Below are positions 1 through 4,586 of a DNA stretch of 5,766 nucleotides, one piece after another. Every line of letters starts with the position of its first letter. The stretch's first letter is position 1. The DNA is taken from positions 1 through 5,766 of the forward strand of contig DQHP01000017.1 in assembly GCA_003524435.1 (NCBI GenBank). The letters run 5' to 3'. Source of the DNA: Microbacterium sp. Lineage in GTDB: Bacteria; Actinomycetota; Actinomycetes; Actinomycetales; Microbacteriaceae. Below the pieces are notes generated by a model. That model was given only the letters and a program-made list of their open reading frames with translations, had not been told where the DNA came from and ran no database searches. Position numbers and translations under genes: made by a program.

Positions 1-52
1 GATGCCATCCGACGAGTTTCGCACAAATCAACTGACTGTCGCGTAACCTCGG

Positions 53-80
53 TGTCTCATAACGCATGGGATAGGAGACA
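53..80. promoter_or_regulatory. Candidate 28-bp serine-resolvase crossover site (res site I-like dyad)
   Basis: Seen: the 28-bp stretch is an imperfect palindrome. The left half reads TGTCTCATAACGCA and the right half, read on the other strand, TGTCTCCTATCCCA, identical at 11 of 14 positions, with AT as the central dinucleotide. Known: crossover sites of Tn3/gamma-delta-type resolvases are about 28 bp, with inverted half-sites beginning TGTC and carrying a TA two or three bases further in. Inferred: this is the strand-exchange site of the recombinase encoded 170 bp downstream, with the repeats at 115-162 as possible accessory subsites. A wider GACTGTC/GACAGTC pair (34-40, 77-83) overlaps it. 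An operator for another regulator is the main alternative. Confidence 0.55.
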
Positions 81-114
81 GTCGCTCACCCACGAGTTGG
101 CTGACACACACGAG

Positions 115-132
115 TGTTGAGGACTTCGGACA
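115..132 (+). repeat. Recombinase-associated repeat, copy A1
   Basis: The 18-mer TGTTGAGGACTTCGGACA recurs exactly at 945-962 and, with one mismatch and inverted, at 1752-1769. It lies upstream of the first recombinase gene. Its TGT...ACA ends resemble serine-recombinase binding sites. It is probably an accessory or core subsite; that role is inferred. Confidence 0.7.
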
Positions 133-135
133 GAA

Positions 136-162
136 GTGCCGACGACTCCGGACATCGACACG
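136..162 (+). repeat. Recombinase-associated repeat, copy A2
   Basis: This 27-bp stretch begins GTGCCGA and ends CATCGACACG. It matches 1796-1822 at 22 of 27 positions and shares the core (GA-GACT-CGGACAT--ACA) with copies A1 and B. It begins three bases after copy A1, so two sites sit almost in tandem here. The likely role is recombinase binding (inference). Confidence 0.55.
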
Positions 163-218
163 CGGGTCCTCGCGCCCAGAACGGCGAGCCGCGTCTCGCA
201 AACCGTGTCCGTGATCTA

Positions 219-245
219 TGTAACGGAGGCGGCGTTCGCGTTACA
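219..245. promoter_or_regulatory. Inverted repeat just upstream of recombinase 1 (possible operator)
   Basis: TGTAACG (219-225) and CGTTACA (239-245) form a perfect 7-bp inverted repeat with a 13-bp spacer, ending 7 bases before the ATG of the first recombinase. A GGAGG (225-229) starts inside it, but its end is 23 bases from the start codon, too far for a standard ribosome binding site. The TGT...ACA outer ends recall the other recombinase sites here. Autoregulation of the recombinase through this dyad is inference. Confidence 0.35.
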
Positions 246-252
246 CTGAGGC

Positions 253-819
253 ATGGCCACGATCGGTTACGCCCGAGTCTCTACTCGAGACCAGAACCCG
301 GACGGTCAGACCGATGCGCTCGAGGCGGCCGGCTGCGACAAGATCTTCGTCGAGCACGCATCCGGCACATTGGCGAAGCGGCCCGCGTTGACGGATGCGC
401 TCACGTATCTGCGCGATGGCGACTCGCTCGTGGTGACGAAGCTTGACCGACTCGGACGGTCCGTGCGGAACCTGAAACAAATCGCGGACGAGCTGCAGCA
501 GCGAGGGGTCGGGCTGAAAGCCCTCTCGCAGGGCATCGACACCACCACTCCTGGTGGCCGCTTGTTCTTCCACATGCTCGCTGCGATCGCGGAGTTCGAG
601 CACGACCTCATCGTGGAGCGCACTCACGACGGCCTCGCGGCCGCCCGCGCCAGGGGCCGGAAGGGTGGGCCGAAGTTCAAGATGACGCCGACGAAGATCC
701 GGCAGGCCCGAGCGATGTATGACGAGGGCGGCCACACCGTCCAAGAGATCGCCGACACGTTCGGAGTATCCCGGCCAACCATCTACCGACACTTGGCCGA
801 GCACGTCGAGCGGTCCTAA
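253..819 (+). CDS. Small serine recombinase (resolvase/invertase family), recombinase 1
   Basis: A 188-residue site-specific serine recombinase, about the usual length of Tn3-type resolvases and Hin/Gin-type invertases. The catalytic domain opens with IGYARVSTRDQ, giving the conserved Arg8 and the nucleophile Ser10. Arg43 (in KRP) and Arg66/Arg69 in KLDRLGRS complete the active site. The long E-helix spans about 101-135 and contains the family segment FFHMLAAIAEFEHDLIVERT. A C-terminal helix-turn-helix (about 145-182, VQEIADTFGVSRPTIYRH) binds DNA. The family cuts both strands through a phosphoserine link and resolves or inverts DNA between paired sites. ATG 253 is the first possible start, because TGA lies in frame at 247; only a very close GAGG (248-251) precedes it, so initiation may be weak or leaderless. 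The candidate sites at 53-80 and 115-162 are probably its targets. No transposase accompanies it, so resolvase, invertase or a domesticated remnant cannot be told apart. Confidence 0.93.
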   Translation: MATIGYARVSTRDQNPDGQTDALEAAGCDKIFVEHASGTLAKRPALTDALTYLRDGDSLVVTKLDRLGRSVRNLKQIADELQQRGVGLKALSQGIDTTTPGGRLFFHMLAAIAEFEHDLIVERTHDGLAAARARGRKGGPKFKMTPTKIRQARAMYDEGGHTVQEIADTFGVSRPTIYRHLAEHVERS

Positions 820-842
820 CGAGGGATCACGACACTGGTAGC

Positions 843-902
843 TGTCGATACGACCCGGAATTGCCCCTCATCGGACTGCTAAACGTAGCGAGAACATCGA
901 CA
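843..902. promoter_or_regulatory. Possible resolvase accessory half-sites between the two recombinase genes
   Basis: TGTCGATA at 843-850 faces ATCGGAC at 870-876 (GTCCGAT on the other strand), about the 34-bp spacing of a resolvase subsite II. GAACATCGACA at 892-902 reads TGTCGATGTTC on the other strand and matches the half-site of the nearby repeat family. Together with copy B at 945 they fill a span of about 120 bp, the size of a res region. The matches are short and the reading is inference. Confidence 0.25.
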
Positions 903-944
903 CTTAGCTGCGCAAATCACACCCTAGGCTTACGAGACGTCTCA

Positions 945-966
945 TGTTGAGGACTTCGGACATTAA
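945..966 (+). repeat. Recombinase-associated repeat, copy B
   Basis: The first 18 bases are identical to copy A1, and the following TTAA continues the match to the inverted copy C (19 of 22 positions). The sequence lies 111 bases upstream of the second recombinase. A perfect 10-bp palindrome, GAGACGTCTC (934-943), abuts it. It forms a direct pair with A1 around recombinase 1 and an inverted pair with C around recombinase 2. Confidence 0.7.
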
Positions 967-1022
967 CAACGTTCGCGAGTTTCCATGGCTCGGAAATTCT
1001 CACAACTATGTCTCGCAAGTGA

Positions 1023-1051
1023 TTGGCTAGATACGAGTACACACCATTAGT
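1023..1051 (+). promoter_or_regulatory. Weak candidate promoter for recombinase 2
   Basis: TTGGCT (1023-1028, 4 of 6 to the -35 consensus) is separated by 17 bases from ATTAGT (1046-1051, 3 of 6 to the -10 consensus). A start near 1058 would leave a leader of about 20 bases containing the GGAG ribosome binding site. The match is modest and the call is tentative. Confidence 0.2.
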
Positions 1052-1063
1052 TGCGAGGCACCT

Positions 1064-1067
1064 GGAG
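1064..1067 (+). promoter_or_regulatory. Ribosome binding site that decides the recombinase 2 start
   Basis: GGAG followed by a 9-base spacer leads to ATG 1077. This favours the start at 1077 over an in-frame TTG at 1023, and the protein from 1077 begins with the canonical N-terminus of the family. Confidence 0.65.
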
Positions 1068-1076
1068 AACCCTGAA

Positions 1077-1658
1077 ATGGCAAAGCTGATCGGCTACGCA
1101 CGAGTGTCCACCCGTCAGCAGTCGACGGATCGCCAGGAAGCGGATCTCCTGGCTGCCGGGGTCCGCCGCGATGATCTGTGCACCGATCACGGAGTCTCCG
1201 GTGCCCGTGCATCTCGCCCCAAGTTTGATCGCGCGATCGAAGCAGTTGAAACCAGCGACACTCTCGTCATCACCACACTGGATCGATTGGGCCGATCGAC
1301 ACAGAACATGCTCGCCTTCGCAGAAGAGCTCCGCGCTCGAGGCGCAGGATTGCGCGTGCTGAACCTAGGAGGCGGCGACGTCGACACTTCCACACCGATG
1401 GGCTCGATGGTGTTCACCGTCATGGCAGCACTCGCGCAGATGGAACACCAAATCAAGCGTGAGCGCATCGTTGACTCGATCAGCAAACGACGCATCGCTG
1501 GCAAGGATCTCGGCGGACGCCGACAACGACTCACCGACAGCCAGATCCGCAACGCCCTCCGCCTCGTGCAGAGTGGCCAGCCAGCAGCCCAGGTCGCCCG
1601 CGACCTCGGAATGTCCCGCGCAACTTTCTACCGCCGCTCACGGACGCTCATCGAGTAG
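1077..1658 (+). CDS. Small serine recombinase (resolvase/invertase family), recombinase 2
   Basis: A 193-residue serine recombinase, clearly distinct from the one upstream; the two share mainly the catalytic motifs. IGYARVSTRQQ gives Arg9 and the nucleophile Ser11. Arg47 (in SRP) and Arg70/Arg73 in TLDRLGRS are the other catalytic residues. The long E-helix (about 107-140) carries MVFTVMAALAQMEHQIKRER. The C-terminal helix-turn-helix (about 153-188) includes AAQVARDLGMSRATFYRR. The family performs site-specific resolution or inversion. The start was chosen because GGAG stands 9 bases upstream and the usual MxxxIGYxRVS beginning follows; an upstream TTG at 1023 would add 18 residues unlike the family. 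The gene lies between two inverted copies (945-966 and 1748-1769) of the repeat family, so its orientation could be switchable. Whether the two recombinases share sites or act independently cannot be told here. Confidence 0.93.
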   Translation: MAKLIGYARVSTRQQSTDRQEADLLAAGVRRDDLCTDHGVSGARASRPKFDRAIEAVETSDTLVITTLDRLGRSTQNMLAFAEELRARGAGLRVLNLGGGDVDTSTPMGSMVFTVMAALAQMEHQIKRERIVDSISKRRIAGKDLGGRRQRLTDSQIRNALRLVQSGQPAAQVARDLGMSRATFYRRSRTLIE

Positions 1659-1747
1659 CACTCGGCCACGGATCGAGTACTCACACAACGCCGTCACCAC
1701 AGCCCGCGGCTGCAAGGCGTCGGTTTGTGCACACCAGTACAGATCAC

Positions 1748-1769
1748 TCAGTGTCCGAAGTCCTCAGCA
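1748..1769 (-). repeat. Recombinase-associated repeat, copy C (inverted)
   Basis: Read on the minus strand this matches copy B at 19 of 22 positions and the 18-base core at 17 of 18. It is the only copy in reverse orientation and stands 90 bases after the stop codon of recombinase 2, making an inverted pair with copy B around that gene. Confidence 0.65.
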
Positions 1770-1795
1770 CAAGGCCCCAAAAGACTGGGCCAGCC

Positions 1796-1822
1796 GTGCC
1801 GAGGGCTTCGGCCATTGACACG
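1796..1822 (+). repeat. Recombinase-associated repeat, copy D
   Basis: A degenerate direct copy with the core GAGGGCTTCGGCCATTGACA, identical to copy A2 at 22 of 27 positions. It marks the right edge of the repeat-bearing region, so A2 and D form direct repeats bracketing both recombinase genes. Confidence 0.5.
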
Positions 1823-2021
1823 AACCCAGTCAACAGCAGGGATCGGACCCAATGTCCATCCCCTCGAATACACTTAGCCTCAGTCGGTCCGCATGGACTC
1901 TGGAGCTCAACCCGAACTCCACGTTTCTCGCCCTGTATTTATGGGCGGTATTTGGTGTGCGTGCGAATCGGCGCCCTACGGCATTCGTCGTGGGGCAGGC
2001 CGGTGCTCCACGCACACTCCT

Positions 2022-2027
2022 GAAGGA
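2022..2027 (+). promoter_or_regulatory. Ribosome binding site that decides the DUF4190-like start
   Basis: GAAGGA with a 7-base spacer to ATG 2035. It settles the start at 2035 rather than at in-frame ATG 1852, which would add 61 unconvincing residues. Confidence 0.75.
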
Positions 2028-2034
2028 AAATCAC

Positions 2035-2910
2035 ATGTCCGTACCTAACCCTCCTGTTTCTCCCGGCGCTCCCGGCACTCCCGCGTACGGGCAGCTTCCG
2101 CCTCCTATGCCTCCGGTAGACTCGCAGGCTCCCGCACCGACACCGAAGAAGACGAATGTCCTCGCCCTGATCGCGCTGATCGTCGCCGCTGTCGGCTTCA
2201 TCTTCGCGTGCATTCCCGGCGCGTTGATCGTCGGCTGGATCCTGCTGCCGATCGCGTTCGTCCTCAGCATCGTTTCGCTGTTCCTCAAGGGCGATCGCAA
2301 GTGGATGGGCGTCGTCGGCCTCATCCTCTCGGTCGTCGGCACGATCGTCGGCTTCGTCGTCTTCTTCGCGGTAATGGCGGGCGCGGCCAGCCAGGCGTTT
2401 GACGAGGAGTTCGGCGGCAGCGACACCACTGTCACCCAGCCCGCGGATGACGAGGCCGCAGTGGCAGATGAAGAAGAGCCGGCGGATGCTGCCGAGCAGG
2501 GCACGCGCGAGAACCCGTACCCCCTCGCCTCGCAGATCAGCACCGACGACTGGACGGTCGTTGTGAACAGCCACACCGCCGATGGTGCGGCTGCCGTTGC
2601 CGACGGGAACATGTTCAACGACCCCGCTCCGGCGGGCTCACACTACGAAATCGTGAATTACACGGTGACGTACACAGGGGACGAGTCGGGCCTGGCCGCA
2701 GAGGTCGGCGTCGACTTCGTGACGAGCGCAGGCAACGTCGTGAACAGCTACGACGCCATGGTCATGCTGGCGGACGGTTTCGGGCTGGATGAGCTCTACA
2801 ACGGCGCATCCGCGACCGGCTCTGTGGCCTTCCTCGTGCCGGACGGCGAGACGGCGCTGATCCGGGTTCGCCCCGGGATGCTGGCTGACGAAGTGTTCGT
2901 TCAGCCGTAA
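2035..2910 (+). CDS. DUF4190-like membrane protein with DUF4352-like exported domain
   Basis: A 291-residue envelope protein of unknown function. Residues 1-38 are proline-rich and uncharged apart from one aspartate, typical of cytoplasmic tails in actinobacterial membrane proteins. Three hydrophobic helices follow at about 41-60, 64-85 and 91-116, with KGDRKW as the charged turn between the second and third; this resembles the DUF4190 module. An acidic linker (about 122-158, rich in D, E and A) leads to a folded C-terminal domain (about 157-291) starting GTRENPYPL and rich in alternating strands (WTVVVNS, YEIVNYTVTYTG, GSVAFLVPDGETALIRV), which looks like a DUF4352/immunoprotective-type beta domain. 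Three helices with a KK-flanked inner N-terminus put that domain outside the cell (inference). A GC-rich hairpin follows the gene, so it may be transcribed alone. It may sense or bind something at the surface; no substrate can be named. Confidence 0.88.
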   Translation: MSVPNPPVSPGAPGTPAYGQLPPPMPPVDSQAPAPTPKKTNVLALIALIVAAVGFIFACIPGALIVGWILLPIAFVLSIVSLFLKGDRKWMGVVGLILSVVGTIVGFVVFFAVMAGAASQAFDEEFGGSDTTVTQPADDEAAVADEEEPADAAEQGTRENPYPLASQISTDDWTVVVNSHTADGAAAVADGNMFNDPAPAGSHYEIVNYTVTYTGDESGLAAEVGVDFVTSAGNVVNSYDAMVMLADGFGLDELYNGASATGSVAFLVPDGETALIRVRPGMLADEVFVQP

Positions 2911-2920
2911 GCAATGAGCT

Positions 2921-2958
2921 GCAGCAGGGGCCTGACTGGGGATTCGGGCCCCCGCTGC
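2921..2958 (+). terminator. GC-rich hairpin after the DUF4190-like gene
   Basis: GCAGCAGGGGCC (2921-2932) pairs with GGCCCCCGCTGC (2947-2958) through 12 positions with a single A-C mismatch, around a 14-base loop, 10 bases after the stop codon. Only GTTTACG follows, so the U-tract is poor; it may be a weak terminator or a 3'-end stabiliser between two genes in the same orientation. Confidence 0.5.
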
Positions 2959-2998
2959 GTTTACGCATTAGATCAACGTCGACCTAAGGAGAACGATC

Positions 2999-3658
2999 AT
3001 GTCGGAGGAAGCACCGAAGGCATCGGCGGGGTGGTACCCCGATCCGAACGGTGGGCGGCGCTATTGGGATGGAGAGCAATGGCTGGATATCCCTGAACCC
3101 GAGCAAAATCCGCAGACTCCCGAGAACGCGAAACAACCATCGCGTCGTAGCCGTTGGAGCCGACGACGCAAAATATGGGTAACGCTCGTCATCGTTGGGG
3201 TACTGATTCTCGGCGGAGGTGGGACCGGCATCGCTTTGAAGATCCAGGGCGACCAGGCAGCAGCCGAAAAGCTTGCCGCCCAGGAAGCAGTGGAAGCGCA
3301 GGAAGCAGCAGATGCCAAGGCCGAGGCGGATGCAGAGAAAGCAGAACAGGACCGGCAAGACGCCGCTGACGAGCTTGAACGTGAAGTACGTGACGAGGCT
3401 GTCACTGAGATCGAAACATCGGTGAAGACGATGGCCGAGGGCCACGTGGCTGATGGTGTCGTCGACGCTCCGGTTCTCGAGGTTTCTTGCGACCCCGTTG
3501 ACGGCGGTTCGACCGACGACCTGACTCAGAAGACAACCGTCTTTCAGTGTTTCGTTGCCAACGAGGACAACGGTGATGGCACCATGTCCGGCTACTACTA
3601 CAACGCCACGATGAACTGGGACTCCGGGAGCTTTACTTACGGACTCGGTCAGCCGTGA
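2999..3658 (+). CDS. DUF2510 membrane-anchored protein with coiled coil
   Basis: A 219-residue single-pass membrane protein. The DUF2510 motif GWYPDPNGGRRYWDGEQW occupies about 11-28; this tryptophan-rich cytoplasmic motif is typical of actinobacteria and of unknown role. A basic stretch (about 49-58, RRSRWSRRRK) precedes one transmembrane helix (about 59-81), so the inside-positive rule puts the N-terminus in the cytoplasm. A charged, alanine-rich coiled coil runs about 86-142 (repeated AAxxxEAxEA and AEADAEKAE). The C-terminal domain (about 143-219) has two cysteines, Cys164 and Cys184, which could form a disulfide outside the cell, and ends in aromatic-rich GYYYNATMNW. AAGGAGAA at 2986-2993 is a strong ribosome binding site for ATG 2999. 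The neighbouring membrane protein has the same plan of cytoplasmic tail, membrane part and exported small domain, so both may act at the envelope. I do not recognise the C-terminal domain with certainty. Confidence 0.88.
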   Translation: MSEEAPKASAGWYPDPNGGRRYWDGEQWLDIPEPEQNPQTPENAKQPSRRSRWSRRRKIWVTLVIVGVLILGGGGTGIALKIQGDQAAAEKLAAQEAVEAQEAADAKAEADAEKAEQDRQDAADELEREVRDEAVTEIETSVKTMAEGHVADGVVDAPVLEVSCDPVDGGSTDDLTQKTTVFQCFVANEDNGDGTMSGYYYNATMNWDSGSFTYGLGQP

Positions 3659-3697
3659 CGTCGTAGCTCACCACTCGTGCGACTCCCTGCACATCCT

Positions 3698-3715
3698 CGA
3701 CCAACGTCGGGTTTT
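3698..3715 (+). terminator. Weak possible terminator after the DUF2510 gene
   Basis: CGAC (3698-3701) and GTCG (3706-3709) form a short stem with a 4-base loop, followed by GG and TTTT (3712-3715). The stem is only 4 bp. The 158 bases between the DUF2510 and hicA genes otherwise hold only the hicA control region. Confidence 0.25.
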
Positions 3716-3793
3716 GCGCAGTTCGCGTTCATGCTGCTGCGCGCAGACGCTAGGACAAACAACTATGAGGTGTTTGGTGTACAGCATGCTGAT

Positions 3794-3812
3794 AGTTTAG
3801 GGAGGGTAAACT
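3794..3812 (+). promoter_or_regulatory. Inverted repeat with the hicA ribosome binding site in its loop
   Basis: AGTTTA (3794-3799) and TAAACT (3807-3812) are a perfect 6-bp inverted repeat, and the 7-base spacer is GGGAGGG, the ribosome binding site of hicA. A -10-like GATAGT (3791-3796) overlaps the left arm, and an 8-bp palindrome AGCATGCT (3783-3790) adjoins it. It can be read as an operator for the HicB helix-turn-helix, or as an RNA hairpin presenting the ribosome binding site. Autorepression by the antitoxin is common in hicAB systems, so the operator reading is preferred; it remains inference. Confidence 0.45.
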
Positions 3813-3816
3813 GCAC

Positions 3817-4014
3817 ATGGTCAAGCCGATGAAACATCGTGTCCTTGCCAGACTTCTCACGGATGCTGGATACTCGCGAGCACACGGCAAGGGCGATCAC
3901 GAAAAGTGGACGAATGGTCCGGAACTGGTCGTCATCACACGAACGCGCGAAGTCTCACCTGGACTTGTCCGACAAGCGTTGCAATCCATCGCGCGGTCGA
4001 AGGGAGAGAAGTGA
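3817..4014 (+). CDS. hicA: HicA-type mRNA interferase toxin
   Basis: A 65-residue protein, the normal size for HicA toxins, which adopt a double-stranded-RNA-binding-like fold and cleave mRNA in a ribosome-independent way. The N-terminal helix KHRVLARLLTDAGYSRAHG is followed by the family's key motif KGDHEKW, with the catalytic histidine at position 28; the usual GSH is GDH here. A strand (ELVVITRT) and the C-terminal segment VSPGLVRQALQSIAR correspond to the conserved (K)GTLRSIL helix. GGAGG at 3801-3805 lies 11 bases before ATG 3817, and an in-frame ATG at 3829 is too far from it to be preferred. The stop overlaps the next start (GTGA), so toxin and antitoxin are translationally coupled, with the toxin gene first as usual for hicAB. 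An inverted repeat surrounds the ribosome binding site. Confidence 0.85.
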   Translation: MVKPMKHRVLARLLTDAGYSRAHGKGDHEKWTNGPELVVITRTREVSPGLVRQALQSIARSKGEK

Positions 4015-4379
4015 ACATCACCATCACTGCCCATCGATGGGCGCGCGGGTGGGAACTCCACCACAATGGCGAACCCATCACTCAGGTGAAGAAGCTCAAC
4101 AAGGCGGTCGACCAGGTGCGCGACTACTTCGACACGGTCGAATCCGACGTCGATCATTCCGAGTGGCACATTGACGTGCGAGCAGAACTCGGTGAGCTCA
4201 GCATCGAAGTGGCTGAAGCCCGAGCAGCAACCTCAGCAGCGTCATTTGCTGCCGAGACCGCGGCAAAACAGTCTCGTGAAGCTGTACGCCATCTCCGAGA
4301 AGCGGGACTCTCCGTGGCAGACGCGGCCGAAATTCTCGGCGTTTCGCGCGGGAGAGTGTCACAGCTCGCCAACTCGTAG
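4011..4379 (+). CDS. hicB: HicB-type antitoxin with C-terminal helix-turn-helix
   Basis: A 122-residue partner of the toxin encoded just upstream. The N-terminal part (about 1-55, ITITAHRWARGWELHHNG...KLNKAVDQVRDYF) has the strand-strand-helix pattern of the HicB partial RNase H-like domain, which occupies and blocks HicA. A long alanine- and glutamate-rich helix (about 60-97) links it to a helix-turn-helix (about 98-120, GLSVADAAEILGVSRGRVSQL) that probably binds the operon promoter. This layout is common in actinobacterial HicB proteins. The start is GTG 4011, overlapping the toxin's TGA by GTGA, with GGGAGAG at 4002-4008 as ribosome binding site; the frame is open further upstream, but that part is the toxin gene read in another frame. 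The usual VPxxPG motif of HicB is not obvious, as the protein has HHNGEPIT there. Pairing with the adjacent toxin supports the call. Confidence 0.82.
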   Translation: MNITITAHRWARGWELHHNGEPITQVKKLNKAVDQVRDYFDTVESDVDHSEWHIDVRAELGELSIEVAEARAATSAASFAAETAAKQSREAVRHLREAGLSVADAAEILGVSRGRVSQLANS

Positions 4380-4476
4380 GTCTCCGTGCGGCGGTGGCAG
4401 CGTCGACGACCTCTCACTACACCAGTTCGTTCCTCTTCATGCCGCGCCTCCACCAATCACAACTTTTCTTGAGGAC

Positions 4477-4550
4477 CGGTTTGCAACTTTCTCTGGGAAT
4501 GAGGCAACAGCTTTTGTTGTGCCGACCTGGTGGCCTTCAAAAACCGGTGT
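4477..4550. repeat. Inverted repeat ACCGGTTT/AAACCGGT in the hicB-kinase intergenic region
   Basis: ACCGGTTT (4477-4484) and AAACCGGT (4543-4550) are a perfect 8-bp inverted pair 58 bases apart. Between them, GGCAACA (4503-4509) and TGTTG-GCC (4515-4523, one bulged T) form a smaller hairpin. The 207-base intergenic region is otherwise featureless and contains no clear promoter. The repeats may mark regulation of the downstream gene, or a weak end for hicAB; neither is established. Confidence 0.3.
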
Positions 4551-4586
4551 CGACGATGCAGGTAGTCAGTACCCCAGACTGGAACC

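Larger units (their letters stand above)
1659..2034. other. Intergenic region between recombinase 2 and the DUF4190-like gene
   Basis: I find no convincing gene in these 376 bases. The region holds repeat copies C (inverted) and D (direct). A perfect TTGACA at 1815-1820 lies inside copy D, but no good -10 hexamer follows at 16-18 bases. TATTTAT at 1936-1942 is an isolated -10-like sequence without a matching -35. The reading frame of the downstream gene stays open back to 1852, but its translation there lacks the composition of a protein and the good ribosome binding site is at 2022. Confidence 0.5.

Noticed and set aside
241..804. A 187-residue minus-strand reading frame opposite recombinase 1.
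   Set aside because: It mirrors a well-supported recombinase gene, is arginine-rich in the way antisense frames in GC-rich DNA are, and has no recognisable motif.
1023..1076. An 18-residue N-terminal extension of recombinase 2 from TTG 1023.
   Set aside because: GGAG sits 9 bases before ATG 1077, and the family begins with MxxxIGYxRVS at that point; the extension has no support.
115..1769. A 1.65-kb transposon with the 18-bp repeats (copies A1 and C) as terminal inverted repeats.
   Set aside because: The bases just outside the two ends show no target duplication, no transposase lies inside, and additional internal and external copies of the repeat fit recombinase subsites better.
1952..1980. 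A promoter or riboswitch in the leader of the DUF4190-like gene.
   Set aside because: Only an isolated TATTTAT at 1936 was found, with no paired -35 and no convincing conserved RNA structure.
1852..2034. A 61-residue extension of the DUF4190-like protein from ATG 1852.
   Set aside because: No ribosome binding site was seen there, its composition is unlike the protein, and GAAGGA stands correctly before ATG 2035.
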